Positions 17,516-26,735 of a DNA stretch of 64,000 nt are shown piece after piece. The translations under genes were made by a program, and so were the position numbers. The DNA is from Pedococcus_A sp963730585 (GTDB lineage Bacteria; Actinomycetota; Actinomycetes; Actinomycetales; Dermatophilaceae): the NCBI GenBank assembly GCA_963730585.1, contig CAVSSL010000014.1, positions 72,158-136,157 on the forward strand, read 5' to 3'. Position 1 is the first letter of the stretch. Every line of letters starts with the position of its first letter. The notes under the pieces were generated by a model, which was given only the letters and a program-made list of their open reading frames with translations, ran no database searches and had not been told where the DNA came from.

Positions 17516-17546
17516 GCGGGAAAGGGTATCCGGGGCGGCACCCCTG

Positions 17547-18761
17547 CTACGGATGGGCCTCGTCGAGGGTGTCGCGCAGGGCGTCGAGCAGGATGTCGAT
17601 CTCCTCCTCGGTGGCCACCAGAGGGGGCGCGAGCCGGATCGTCGACCCGTGGGTGTCCTTGGCGAGCACGCCCCGCTCGAGGAGGCCCTCGCACAGCTCG
17701 CGGCCGCTCATCAGTCCCGGGTCCACGTCCACGCCGGCCCACAGGCCGCGCACCCGGATGCCGACCACGCCCTGACCCACCAGCTCGCGCAGCCCGGCCT
17801 CGAGCCGGTCGCCGAGCACCGTCGCGCGCTGCTGGTACTCGCCCGTCTGCAGCATCGCGACGACCTCGCTGCCGACCGCGGCTGCCAGCGGGTTGCCGCC
17901 GAACGTCGAACCGTGGCTGCCGGGCGTGATGACGCCGAGGACGTCACTGTCGGCCGCGATGGCCGAGACCGGGTAGAGGCCGCCGCCGAGCGCCTTGCCG
18001 AGGATGTAGATGTCGGGTGTGACGCCCTCGTGGTCGCAGGCGAACGTGGTGCCGGCGCGCCCGAGGCCCGACTGCACCTCGTCGGCGACCATGAGGATGT
18101 CCCGCTCGCGGCACAGCGTCCGCAGGTCGCGGAGGAATCCGTCCGGCGGCAGGACGACGCCGCCCTCGCCCTGCACCGGCTCGAAGAGCACGGCGACCGT
18201 CGTCTCGTCGACCGCGTTGGCGACGGCGTCGACGTCGCCGAACTTCACCCGCGGGAACCCGGGGGTGAACGGGCCGTAGTCGGCGGTCGCCACGTGGTCG
18301 GTCGAGAAGCTGATGATCGTCGTGGTCCGGCCGTGGAAGTTGCCGTCCATGGTGATGATGCTGGCGCGGTCGGCCGGGACGCCCTTGACCTGGTAGCCCC
18401 ACCTCCGGCTGACCTTGATCGCGGTCTCTACCGCCTCGGCACCGGTGTTCATCGGCAGCACCATGTCCTTGCCGGTGAGCGCCGCGAGGTCACGGGCGAA
18501 CGGACCGAACTGGTCGTTGTAGAACGCCCTGCTCGTCAAGGTCAGCTTCTGCAGCTGCTCCGTCGCGCGCGCCACCAGCCTGGGGTGGCAGTGCCCGAAG
18601 TTCAGGGCCGAGTAGCCGGCGAGGCAGTCGAGGTAGCGCCGACCCTCCACGTCGGTGACCCAGCAGCCCTCCCCCTTTTCGAGGACCACGGGCAGGGGGT
18701 GGTAGTTGTGGGCCGCGTAGCGCTCGGTCAGCTCGATGTGCTCGGCCGAGGAGTGCCGCAC
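17547..18761 (-). CDS. rocD: ornithine--oxo-acid transaminase
   Basis: A 404-residue class III PLP aminotransferase converting ornithine to glutamate semialdehyde in arginine catabolism. The N-terminus (YAAHNYHPLPVVLEKGEG) is typical of ornithine aminotransferase. MNTGAEAVETAIKVSRRWGY gives the cofactor phosphate site, and FEPVQGEGGV and VADEVQSGLGRAG bind the pyridine ring. The Schiff-base lysine is K256 in YILGKALGGG. GSHGSTFGGNPLAAAV and IRVRGLWAGVDVD also fit the family. GTG at 18761 lies three bases after the stop of the small DUF4177 gene. No other arg or roc genes are nearby. Confidence 0.95.
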   Translation of the reverse strand: MRHSSAEHIELTERYAAHNYHPLPVVLEKGEGCWVTDVEGRRYLDCLAGYSALNFGHCHPRLVARATEQLQKLTLTSRAFYNDQFGPFARDLAALTGKDMVLPMNTGAEAVETAIKVSRRWGYQVKGVPADRASIITMDGNFHGRTTTIISFSTDHVATADYGPFTPGFPRVKFGDVDAVANAVDETTVAVLFEPVQGEGGVVLPPDGFLRDLRTLCRERDILMVADEVQSGLGRAGTTFACDHEGVTPDIYILGKALGGGLYPVSAIAADSDVLGVITPGSHGSTFGGNPLAAAVGSEVVAMLQTGEYQQRATVLGDRLEAGLRELVGQGVVGIRVRGLWAGVDVDPGLMSGRELCEGLLERGVLAKDTHGSTIRLAPPLVATEEEIDILLDALRDTLDEAHP

Positions 18762-18764
18762 GGG

Positions 18765-18968
18765 TCAGCCCACCGGGCGCTCGAACGTGACGAGCAGGCC
18801 CTCCGTGCCGCCGGGACCGACCCGACCCTTGACCTCGGCCGCCGTGATGGCCTTGACCTGCCAGCCCTGGGCTGCCCACTCGTTGAGCGCCTTCTCGAGC
18901 TTGTCGGCGGACATCTTCCCCCCGACGAGGCCCTCGCGGATCTGCACGACCTTGTACTCGTATCGCAT
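18765..18968 (-). CDS. DUF4177 family protein
   Basis: A 67-residue protein, MRYEYKVVQIREGLVG followed by LEKALNEWAAQGWQVKAIT and LLVTFERPV. The short strand-helix-strand pattern with the LN-x-WAAQGWQ core is that of DUF4177. Its stop is three bases before the GTG of rocD, suggesting co-transcription. The function of the family is unknown. Confidence 0.85.
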   Translation of the reverse strand: MRYEYKVVQIREGLVGGKMSADKLEKALNEWAAQGWQVKAITAAEVKGRVGPGGTEGLLVTFERPVG

Positions 18969-19067
18969 GACCCGACAGTAACGGCCGCCATCGGCCGCCG
19001 CCCGGGCCTTTCGGACTCTCCGCGACGCCAGACATGCGCCTGTGCCGAGGCGCGGACATGCCTGTGG

Positions 19068-19087
19068 CCCCGCCGGTGTCGGCGGGG
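19068..19087 (-). terminator. hairpin at the 3' end of the first 13E12 copy
   Basis: CCCCGCC (19068-19074) pairs with GGCGGGG (19081-19087) around six bases, just past the stop of the leftward HNH gene. The same hairpin, in nearly the same flanking sequence, follows the second copy at 45590-45611. Confidence 0.55.
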
Positions 19088-19099
19088 TGTGGGGCGGGG

Positions 19100-20442
19100 T
19101 CACGCTGGCTCCTGCGCCGCCCGTCGGGCGAGGAGCTCGTCGTAGGAGCCGCGGGTGAGGTCCCACTCCACGTGCTCGCCGAAGGCGTCCTTGACGACGC
19201 GGCCCGAATAGCGGCGGTTGTGCACGATCGTGTGGTGCCGTTCGCACAACAGGGCCGCGTTGCCCAGATCGGAGGGCCCGAGGTCTGCCCAGTGGACCAG
19301 GTGATGAGCGTCCGTCCACTGCGGCGGCGCATCACAGCCGGGGTAGGTGCAGCCACCGTCGCGCGTCCAGAGCCGTCTGGTCTGGGCCTCGGTGAAGAAC
19401 CGTTTCTCCAGGCCCCAGTCCATGATTTCGCTGTTCGTGCCGAGCACGATGGGGATGACGGACCCGTCGCAGCACAGCCGCCGCACCGTGTCCGGGGCGA
19501 GGTGCGTGGCCGGCGTCGAGCCCACCGAGGGCGGTGGCCGCGCCCACCCGGTCGCGCAGGGACCCCCAGTCCATGGTCAGCAGCAGGGTGGTCTTGTTGG
19601 TCTTGCCGACCTCGCCGCCGGCCGCCACCGCCCGGCGGACCAGGGTGATCAGCGCGTCGCCGCGGCGCCGGTCGGAGTCCGCAGGTCGCGTTCCCCGTCG
19701 AGCGGTCTTGGGCGGCGGACAGCGGTCCGAGCGCGGCCTCCAGGATGCTCTTGCCCTCGACGTCGAGGGTCAGCCGGTACTCGAACGTCCCGGCGCCGGT
19801 GTCGGTCGGCTGGGAGAGGCGGATGAAGCGACTTGCCCAGCTCTGCTGGTCCTGCAGCACACCCTCGCGCCCGTACTTGGCCACCAGGGCGTCCCGCAAC
19901 ATCCGGCACCCGGACGGGCCGTGCTGCTCGGCCATCGTGATCAGCCCTTCGAGGACGTGCGGGTCGGCGTCCTCAGCCAGCAGCGGCCGCAACTTGTCCG
20001 CCTCGGAGACCACCGCCGTCGCCGACCTCACCGGCAGACGCCCGGACTCCACCGCCTCCTTCACAGGCTGGTTGATCACCTTGCCGAACGCCTGCGCCAG
20101 CGACACCACCGTCCCGGCCCCACCGGCGACCGTCGACGGCGCATGAGCGCGCACCCACTGGGCCGGGGTCATCGCCGCAGCCCTACCGGAGGTCTCACCC
20201 CGGGTCATCGCCTCGGCGGTCACCGCCACCCGCGCCGCGTCACAGGCCATCCCGAGGGTGTCGACCTTTCCCAGGAGGCCCGCCAGGCCGTCCGGTCCGC
20301 CACCACTGGGCACCTGCCACAGCACCTCGCGCAGGACGGACAGGGACGAGCGAGCGGCCTCGATCCGCTCGACGTGCTCCGCCAGGCTCAGGACAGGGAC
20401 GGTGCCCGACCCTGAAGCCTGATTGCGCTGGTTCCCCTCCAT
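19100..20442 (-). pseudogene. 13E12/DUF222 family HNH endonuclease, copy 1, frame-broken
   Basis: Starts MEGNQRNQASGSG at ATG 20442. The DUF222 helical part reads through (EVLWQVPSGGGPDGLAGLL, PAQWVRAHAPSTVAGGAG, FEYRLTLDVEGKSILEAAL). The frame then changes near 19708, near 19680 and near 19515, and the last segment carries the HNH nuclease: GGCTYPGCDAPPQWTDAHHL, then HWADLGPSDLGNAALLCERH and HHTIVHNRR, with the usual zinc and metal ligands. It ends SYDELLARRAAQEPA. The second copy at 45.6-47.0 kb is closely similar and helps place the shifts. 13E12 proteins are a repeat family of actinobacteria with no settled role. Confidence 0.8.
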
Positions 20443-20698
20443 GACGACAACACTAGAGGCGACCACCGACAACCCAACCCAGCCGGTCGATGAACGGAAA
20501 CCTTTGCCGCGCAACGAATTACGCGGCATACACGCGGGTGGAGCGCAACCCCGAGCACGGCGCCTGTGGACAGTGTGGCGACAGGTGCTGCCCCTGGGGA
20601 CGACCGCACGGAGAGACAGTCCCCCGGACTCGGCTGCCAGACGACCCGCCTCGTCCGATACTCGTGGAGTCACCGACCGCCGGGAAGGAGGAGCAACC

Positions 20699-22123
20699 AT
20701 GGGCACCGACGACACGACGCTGGCGCGCCTCAGCGCCGTGGAGCTGGTGGCGGGCTACGCGCGTGGCGACTTCTCCCCCGTCGAGGTGCTGGCGGCTGTG
20801 CACCGGGTCATCGAGGCGCGCGAGTCCGAGCTCAACGCGCTGTGGTGCCCCGACCCCGACGGCGCGATGGAGGCAGCCCAGGCCTCCGAGCAGCGCTGGC
20901 GCGCCGGAACCCCGCTCGGCCCCATCGACGGCGTGCCCACCACCGTCAAGGAGAACCTCGCCCGCGCCGGCGTTCCCCTGCCGCTCGGCTGCGCCGGTGT
21001 GGATCCCGCTGTGCCGCAGACCAACTCGCCGGTCACCGACCGCATCCTCGAGGCGGGAGGCGTCCTGCTCGGCTCCACCGTGATGCCCGACTGGGGGATG
21101 CTCTCCTCCGGGGTCTCCAGCCTGCACGGGATCACGCGCAGCCCGTGGGACCCCCGGTGGACGACTGGCGGCTCGTCGTCCGGCGCCGGTGCCGCGGCCG
21201 CCGCCGGCTACGGCCCGCTCCACGTCGGCACCGACATCGGCGGCTCCATCAGGCTGCCCGGCACCTGGCTCGGACTGGCGACCCTCAAGCCGAGCGCCGG
21301 CCGAGTGCCCCTCGACACCCCGTTCCTGGGCCGCTGCGCCGGCCCGATGACGCGCACCGTCGACGACGCCGCCCTCCTCCTCGGCGTCCTCAGCGCTCCC
21401 GACGACCGCGACTGGACGAGCCTGCCGCCCGAGCGCCTCGCCCTCGACGAGGCCAGTCTCGACGTCGATGTGCGCGGCCTGCGCCTGGGCCTGCACCTCG
21501 ACGCCGGGTGCGGCACCCCGGCGGTGCCCGAGGTCACCCGCGCGGTGGAGGAAGCCGCCGCGGTGTTCGAGCGGGCCGGCGCCGTGGTCGAGCCGCTGCC
21601 GCCGTTCATGGACGACACACTGCTGGCTGACCTCGACCTGTTCTGGCGCGTGCGCTCCTGGGTCGACTACGCCGCCCTCTCGGCCGACCGCAAGCGCCGG
21701 GTGCTGCCGTTCATCGTGCAGTGGGTGCACGGCGGCGCCGACGTCAGCGGGGCCCGGGTGATGCAGTGCTACCGCAGCATCATGGCCATCCAGCAGCGGG
21801 CCGTCGCCGCCACGCTGCCCTTCGACGCCGTGCTCTCCCCCGTCGCACCGGGTGCGGCGTTCCCCGCCGAGTGGCCGATGCCCTTCGGCAGCGAGGACGC
21901 GGGCATGGCGCACATCGGCTTCACCGCGCCGTACAACCTGTCGGGCCAGCCCGCCGGCACCGTCAACTGTGGGTTCACCGACGACGGCCGTCCCATCGGG
22001 CTGCAGGTCGCCGGGCGCCGCTTCGACGACACCGGCGTCCTGCGCCTGCTCCGGTGGTACGAGCAGCACCGCCCGCAGCAGGCCTGCCCGGCCTGGCCCA
22101 TCGGTCCGTCGTCGCACGGGTGA
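20699..22123 (+). CDS. amidase signature family hydrolase
   Basis: A 474-residue enzyme from ATG at 20699, with AAGGAGG seven bases upstream. The Ser-cisSer-Lys triad of amidase signature enzymes is in place: K84 in PTTVKENLA, serines in TTGGSSSGAGAAAAAGYG (~159-161), and nucleophile S183 in VGTDIGGSIRLPG. LGPIDGVPTTVKENLARAG and GPMTRTVDDAALLLGVL are also family hallmarks. The C-terminal APYNLSGQPAGTVNCGF and GLQVAGRRFDD fit stand-alone amidases rather than GatA, which sits with gatC and gatB. Likely hydrolyses an amide of unknown identity in the cytoplasm. Transcribed alone, divergent from the 13E12 gene. Confidence 0.92.
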   Translation: MGTDDTTLARLSAVELVAGYARGDFSPVEVLAAVHRVIEARESELNALWCPDPDGAMEAAQASEQRWRAGTPLGPIDGVPTTVKENLARAGVPLPLGCAGVDPAVPQTNSPVTDRILEAGGVLLGSTVMPDWGMLSSGVSSLHGITRSPWDPRWTTGGSSSGAGAAAAAGYGPLHVGTDIGGSIRLPGTWLGLATLKPSAGRVPLDTPFLGRCAGPMTRTVDDAALLLGVLSAPDDRDWTSLPPERLALDEASLDVDVRGLRLGLHLDAGCGTPAVPEVTRAVEEAAAVFERAGAVVEPLPPFMDDTLLADLDLFWRVRSWVDYAALSADRKRRVLPFIVQWVHGGADVSGARVMQCYRSIMAIQQRAVAATLPFDAVLSPVAPGAAFPAEWPMPFGSEDAGMAHIGFTAPYNLSGQPAGTVNCGFTDDGRPIGLQVAGRRFDDTGVLRLLRWYEQHRPQQACPAWPIGPSSHG

Positions 22124-22202
22124 CGCGGGCGGCCGACCCTGCCCCCGGCATACCCACCCTTGTCGCCGCGCAGCCCGCTGACCTGCGCGTTAGTGTCCGG
22201 TC

Positions 22203-23288
22203 ATGGCCAGGCTGCGCACCGTCTCCCCCAACGCGAAGGGCTGGACCCGCCGCCGCGCCGGCAAGGGGTTCGTCTACCTCGACAGCGACGGTGGGCGGCT
22301 GCCTGAAGAGGACGTCGAGCGCATCCGGTCGCTGGCCATCCCGCCGGCGTGGAAGGACGTGTGGATCTGCCCCTTCCCCAACGGGCACATCCAGGCCGTC
22401 GGCACCGACGACGCGGGGCGGCGGCAGTACCTCTACCACCCCGACTGGCGGATCAAGCGCGACAAGATGAAGTTCGACCGGGTCAGCGAGGCGGCACGCA
22501 AGCTGCCCGACGCCCGCCGGCAGGTGCTCGAGCACCTCGGCCTCGACGGCATGCCGCTGGAGCGGGCCAGCGCCGCGGCGGTGCGGCTGCTCGACCTCGG
22601 CTACTTCCGCATCGGCAGCGACTCCTACGCCGACGCCAACGGCTCCTTCGGCCTGACCACGCTCGAGAAGCGGCACGTGCGCGCGCGAGGCGGCAAGCTC
22701 GTCTTCTGCTTCACCGGCAAGTCGGGCATCGAGCACTGCGTCGAGATCGACGACGCCGACGTCATGGCCGCCCTGGAACGGATGCGCAAGCGGCGCGGTG
22801 GTGGCGATCGCCTTCTGGCGTACCAGAACTCGCGTCGCTGGAGCACCCTCGACGCCTCCCTCGTCAACACCTACCTGCGCGAGCTGCTCGCCGGCGACCT
22901 GACCGCCAAGGACTTCCGCACCTGGCACGCCACCGTCATCGCGGCGACCGCGCTGGCCATGTCGGACGAGCCCGGCGACACCAAGCGCTCACGCCAACGC
23001 GCCATCAAGGCCGCCGTGCAGGAGGTCTCCGAGTACCTCGGCAACACCCCCACCATCGCGAAGAACTCGTACATCGACCCGCGGGTCATCGACCTCTACG
23101 AGGACGGCACGACCATCGCCCACGTGGCGCGCAAGGTGCACGAGACCCCCGACGTCCGCCAGGCCGAGCTGGAGAAGGCGGTGCTCGAGATGCTCGCCGC
23201 CGACGGGTCGGAGGCAGCAGCCAGGGCGGTGCGCAGCCGGGCGCGGAAGACCTCTCCCCGGAGCGCGGTGACCCGCTCGCGCGGCTAG
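22203..23288 (+). CDS. DNA topoisomerase IB (bacterial, poxvirus-like)
   Basis: A 361-residue type IB topoisomerase, which relaxes supercoils through a 3'-phosphotyrosine link. The N-terminal domain has AIPPAWKDVWICPFPNGHIQ and AVGTDDAGRRQYLYHP, a signature of bacterial members. The catalytic domain has arginine/lysine motifs in FRIGSDSYADANGSFGLTTL, FTGKSGIEH and KDFRTWHATVIAA. The likely nucleophile is Y290 in AKNSYIDPRVIDLY. The basic C-terminal tail (AVRSRARKTSPRSAVTRSRG) could bind DNA. A -10-like TAGTGT (22191-22196) sits just before the ATG, so the transcript may be leaderless. Monocistronic. Confidence 0.93.
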   Translation: MARLRTVSPNAKGWTRRRAGKGFVYLDSDGGRLPEEDVERIRSLAIPPAWKDVWICPFPNGHIQAVGTDDAGRRQYLYHPDWRIKRDKMKFDRVSEAARKLPDARRQVLEHLGLDGMPLERASAAAVRLLDLGYFRIGSDSYADANGSFGLTTLEKRHVRARGGKLVFCFTGKSGIEHCVEIDDADVMAALERMRKRRGGGDRLLAYQNSRRWSTLDASLVNTYLRELLAGDLTAKDFRTWHATVIAATALAMSDEPGDTKRSRQRAIKAAVQEVSEYLGNTPTIAKNSYIDPRVIDLYEDGTTIAHVARKVHETPDVRQAELEKAVLEMLAADGSEAAARAVRSRARKTSPRSAVTRSRG

Positions 23289-23355
23289 CGTCGGCCCCTC
23301 ACAAGGAGGGTCGCTCTCCACGTCCTGACGGTATGCCGCGTGCCCGCGGCCGCGG

Positions 23356-24123
23356 TCAGGCGGGCTTCAGGCGCTGGCTGAGGAACGCGAGGACCCGGTC
23401 GACGGCCTCCTGGCTGCGGTGGACGGTCAGCGTGGCGTGGTCCATCCGGCCGCTCGGGCGCAGGTCGACCCGGAGGAAGCCCTCGCCCAGCTCGCGCTCC
23501 AGCGTCTCGAAGCGGGTGCCCGTCGCCGAGTCGCCGTCGTAGCGCACGCCGAGCACCGAGCACCCCTGCGCGACACGGTCTTTCACGACGGCGAGGTCAG
23601 CTGGGCTGAGCCCGAGGTCGGCCCGGCGCCGACGACCGACGGGGAACGGCAACGACGGCTGCGCGACCACCGGCGCGGCGACGACGGGGTCGACCATCGT
23701 CGCGAGCGCGAAGCCTCCGGTGAAGCACATGCCCACCACTCCGACGCCCGGCCCACCGGTCTCCTGGTGCAGCTCGCGCGCCAGGCTGCGCAGCCATCCG
23801 GCGACCGGCGAGGTCCGCCCAGCCGCGAGCTTGGTGAACTCGTTGTTGACGCAGACCCGCGGGATGACCTTCAGCACCTCGCCCACCGTGCCCGGAGCGC
23901 CGGGGGTGCCGAACAGGCTGGGCATCACCACGGTGAAGCCGGCATCGACGATCCCGTCGGCGAAGGTCACCACCTCGGGCGTGATGCCGGGGAGCTCGTG
24001 GATGACGACCACGCCGGGGCCGGTGCCTCGCCGGTAGGTCGGGTGGGTCCGGCCGTCGGCGGTGTGGGCGCCCTCGACCCAGCCCTGGAGGGCGGGCGCG
24101 GAGGTCACCGGCCGCGGCGTCAT
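23356..24123 (-). CDS. dienelactone hydrolase family protein
   Basis: A 255-residue alpha/beta hydrolase. GPGVVVIHELPGITPEVVTF carries the oxyanion region, the nucleophile is the Cys of VVGMCFTGGFALA (dienelactone hydrolases use Cys rather than Ser in G-x-C-x-G), and a late acid and histidine are likely around LGVRYDGDSAT and GRMDHATLTVHRS. Family members act on lactones or other esters. No aromatic degradation genes are nearby, so the natural substrate is open. The ATG overlaps the stop of the upstream TM protein (ATGA), implying coupling to that gene. Confidence 0.88.
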   Translation of the reverse strand: MTPRPVTSAPALQGWVEGAHTADGRTHPTYRRGTGPGVVVIHELPGITPEVVTFADGIVDAGFTVVMPSLFGTPGAPGTVGEVLKVIPRVCVNNEFTKLAAGRTSPVAGWLRSLARELHQETGGPGVGVVGMCFTGGFALATMVDPVVAAPVVAQPSLPFPVGRRRRADLGLSPADLAVVKDRVAQGCSVLGVRYDGDSATGTRFETLERELGEGFLRVDLRPSGRMDHATLTVHRSQEAVDRVLAFLSQRLKPA

Positions 24124-24725
24124 CGGGCGCGACCCCGGTCGAGGTCGTCGAACGGCGCGCAGTAGGCCGAGACCCGGCTGGACCCGCCCGCGGCGTGCGC
24201 GAGGTTGCGGAACGCCTGCGCCGTCGCGACGTCGTCACCGCGGTCGGCAGCTCGGTCGAACGCCTTGCACAACCCGTAGGCGGCCGGCAGGTTGGCGCTC
24301 TCGGGTCCGGCGGAGGTCGGCGGCGCCGAGACCGCGGCCCGGGGCTGAGGGCGTTCGGTGGTCAGCGGCAGGACCCCGGTCAACGCGGCAGCGGTCGCAC
24401 CGCCCACGACCAACACACCGCACGCCAGGACGACGGCGACCCGTCCCCAGCGCGGCCCGCGCCGCGGCTGTGCCTCCGGCTCGGCCGCCCGCTGCCGACC
24501 TGTGAGGTGGACGACCGTGGGCGCCCCGTCGTCCCGGTCCTCGAGGTCCCGGACCCCACTCTCCCGGGCCCCGCTCTCCCGGGCCTGGAGGTCCCGGGCC
24601 CCGCCGTCTCCACCGTGCTGCTCATCGTCCTCGTCGCGCTGGCCACGGAAGGGCAGCAGGACGCCCCCTCCCTCCGGCGACAGCGAGCGGACGTTCACGA
24701 GCCCGAGTATCCCTGCTCTACGCAT
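24120..24725 (-). CDS. single-pass membrane protein with C-terminal two-cysteine domain
   Basis: A 201-residue protein with a charged, repeat-rich cytoplasmic half (RDLQARESGARESGVRDLED), one transmembrane helix (VAVVLACGVLVVGGATAAAL), a Pro/Ala linker, and a ~50-residue outer domain. That domain reads YGLCKAFDRA, AQAFRNLAHAAGG and VSAYC, and its two cysteines could pair. The same domain ends the protein encoded next to the sigma factor at 25.2-26.2 kb (FGLCNAWSHA, VAFRNLVAAAGG, VEAYC), so these are paralogues. The start at 24725 could be an internal GTG instead. The resemblance to anti-sigma-like partners is contextual only. Confidence 0.7.
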   Translation of the reverse strand: MRRAGILGLVNVRSLSPEGGGVLLPFRGQRDEDDEQHGGDGGARDLQARESGARESGVRDLEDRDDGAPTVVHLTGRQRAAEPEAQPRRGPRWGRVAVVLACGVLVVGGATAAALTGVLPLTTERPQPRAAVSAPPTSAGPESANLPAAYGLCKAFDRAADRGDDVATAQAFRNLAHAAGGSSRVSAYCAPFDDLDRGRAR

Positions 24726-24773
24726 CCGGTTGGGACGTTTTGCCTCGTTTGGACACCATGGACGGGTGAGCCG

Positions 24774-25106
24774 TCAGCCCCGCGCCGGGACCTCCATCTC
24801 GCCCAGCCGCGACCACTCGGTGCCCGGAACGGTCAGGTTGACGATCTGAGGCGTCTCCGCGAGGTAGGCGGGCAGCTCCGCCGTGGCCTTCTGGAAGTGC
24901 GCCGACTGCACGTGGGCGCCGCCCGCGGCGTCGTCACGGAAGGCCTCCACCAGGACGTACTCGTTCGGGTCGTCGAGGCTGCGCGACCAGTCGAACCACA
25001 GGCACCCCTCCTCCGCGCGGGTGGCCTCGGTGAACTCGCGGCTGAGCTCCGGCCAGGCGTCCGCGTGCTCGGGAAGGACCGGGAACTTGGCGGTGATGAA
25101 GATCAA
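24774..25106 (-). CDS. putative quinol monooxygenase (ABM domain)
   Basis: A ~110-residue ferredoxin-like antibiotic biosynthesis monooxygenase (ABM) domain: LIFITAKFPVLPEHADAWP, then FTEATRAEEGCLWFDWSRSL, NEYVLVEAFRDDAAGGAHV and HFQKATAELPAYL, the typical order in YgiN-like proteins. I take TTG at 25106 as the start because AGGAG lies seven bases upstream. An ATG at 25142 adds 12 residues but has no ribosome site. Family members oxidise quinols or aromatic intermediates without cofactor, or act as small dimeric stress proteins. It separates the two paralogous TM-protein genes. Confidence 0.83.
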   Translation of the reverse strand: MIFITAKFPVLPEHADAWPELSREFTEATRAEEGCLWFDWSRSLDDPNEYVLVEAFRDDAAGGAHVQSAHFQKATAELPAYLAETPQIVNLTVPGTEWSRLGEMEVPARG

Positions 25107-25187
25107 GACGGCACTCCTGTCGGGGTCGGGATCCGACCCCATGGTGCCAGTGCGGTCGCGAGACCCCGCCGGCAGCCCGCGATCCCC

Positions 25188-26157
25188 TCAGTCCTGCGGG
25201 GCCGTCGTTCCCGTGCTCGGCTCGCCCTCACCCGTGCCGCCCTCCGGCACACCCGCGGTCGGGCTCGTGTGGGGGCCCTTGCCCGGTGTGGTGGACGGCT
25301 TGCCCGTGGGGTGTCCGGTGGCTCCCCGGCCGGGTCGGTCGGTCGGCTTGCCGCCGGGGTTCTTCGACGGCTTGTCCGCCTTCCCGGCCGACGGGTGCTG
25401 GACGGACGCGCAGTAGGCCTCGACCTTGTCCTCGCCACCGGCGGCCGCCACGAGGTTGCGGAAGGCGACGGAGTGGGTCGCGGTCTGCTTCGACGGCTTG
25501 GCGTGCGACCAGGCGTTGCAGAGCCCGAACGCCGCCGGACCGGTGGCGTCGGGACCGACGGCTTCCGTCGGGGCGCCGCTCGGCTTGGCGGTGCCCTCGT
25601 CGGCGTCCTTGTCGTCGGCCTCCTTGTCGCTGTCCGCCACCGGGGTGGCAGCCGGACCGCGGGCAGCACCCGTCGTGGGTGCGGCCAGCGGGAAGCGCGC
25701 CCGCTTGCCCCTCGGAGAGGGAGCCGGTCAGGGCGAAGGCCCCGACACCCCCGCAGCTCAACAGCAGAACCCCGGCGGCTGCGACCCCGATGCGGCTGCC
25801 CAACGTTGCAGGTGTCATGTGCCTTCTCCCCTCGTGACGCCTTCGTAGTGGAGGCGCAGTCTCGGTCGACACGGGAACCGCGACGCGGAAGTGGCCCAGC
25901 GCCGTCTCGAGGCCGGCCAGCTCCGAAGTGCTCGGTGGTGCGGTGGCGACGGCGCGCACGACCTGCCACCCGGCGACGACCTCGGGGTCTGCGGAGACCT
26001 CGGGGTCTTCGGAGACCTCCGGGCTCGCCGGGACCTCGTCCTCGACCGGCCTGTCCGGAGGCAGCCCCACGCGGCCGCCCTGGGGGTGAGGGCGGCCACG
26101 CGTGCTGGACCACGGCAGGATTCCCATGTCAGGGAGAGAAGCGTCCGGATCGGTCAC
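25188..26157 (-). pseudogene. sigma-factor-linked TM protein with two-cysteine domain, one frameshift
   Basis: Starts at GTG 26157, overlapping the sigma factor stop (GTGA). The N-terminal part is acidic with a short repeat (SPEVSEDPEVSADPEV). It has an ATAPPSTSELAGLETALGHF helix and a transmembrane segment (IGVAAAGVLLLSCGGVGAFA). Just after FALTGSLSEG the frame shifts (about 25715-25725). It then continues with KRARFPLAAPTTGAARGPAA, the two-cysteine domain (FGLCNAWSHA ... VEAYC) and a Pro/Gly/Thr/Lys tail. One base restores ~323 residues. The layout (cytoplasmic helix, TM, outer domain, coupled to an ECF sigma gene) suggests an anti-sigma-like regulator; no zinc anti-sigma motif is seen. Confidence 0.65.
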
Positions 26158-26735
26158 CGCGTTACACCTGCACCGGCGAGCTCCTGCGAGACACGCTTCA
26201 GGCCGCGGTGCGCGGCGACCCTCACGGCCCCTGGGGTGCTGCCGACCAGCTGCGCCACCACGTCGGTCGGCAGACCGGCGACGAGACGGAGCATGAGCAC
26301 CTCGGCCTGCAGCGGGGGCAGGCGACGGATGGCGGCCAGCGCGTCCGCGACCGCGTGGTGGGCCAGGACGATGTCGGCCGGGTCCGTGGCTGGCACGTCA
26401 GCGGTCAGGTCGTCGAGGTCTGAGACGTCTCCGACGGCACGGTCTCGCACGCGGGCCCGACGACGACCGTCGTCCACCGCCCGTCGCCGGGCTGTCGCGA
26501 ACAGCCAGGCGCGCCAGTGGTTCTCGTCACCCTGGAACCGGCTCAGGCCACGCACCACGCTCGCCCAGGTCTCGGCGGCGACGTCGTCGAGCTCACCGCT
26601 GGAGACCACGCTGAGGTAGCGCAGCAGGGGCGGGTTCGCATCCCGCCACAGGCGCGCGAAGGCCGCCTCGTTCCCCCGTTGTGCCGCAGCCAGCACTCCG
26701 GCGAATTCCTCGCCGATCACGGCGTGAGTCTCCAC
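26154..26735 (-). CDS. ECF-type RNA polymerase sigma factor
   Basis: A 193-residue group 4 sigma factor from GTG at 26735. Region 2 reads FARLWRDANPPLLRYLSVVS, then DVAAETWASVVRGLSRFQGD and HWRAWLFATARRRAVDDGRR, which recognises and melts the -10 element. Region 4 reads LRRLPPLQAEVLMLRLVAGL, then TDVVAQLVGSTPGAVRVAAH and RGLKRV, the -35-binding helix-turn-helix. Its stop overlaps the start of a TM protein that may control it. The target promoters are unknown. Nearby genes include a paralogous TM protein, a quinol monooxygenase and dienelactone hydrolase, so a redox or envelope stress role is possible. Confidence 0.9.
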   Translation of the reverse strand: METHAVIGEEFAGVLAAAQRGNEAAFARLWRDANPPLLRYLSVVSSGELDDVAAETWASVVRGLSRFQGDENHWRAWLFATARRRAVDDGRRRARVRDRAVGDVSDLDDLTADVPATDPADIVLAHHAVADALAAIRRLPPLQAEVLMLRLVAGLPTDVVAQLVGSTPGAVRVAAHRGLKRVSQELAGAGVTR

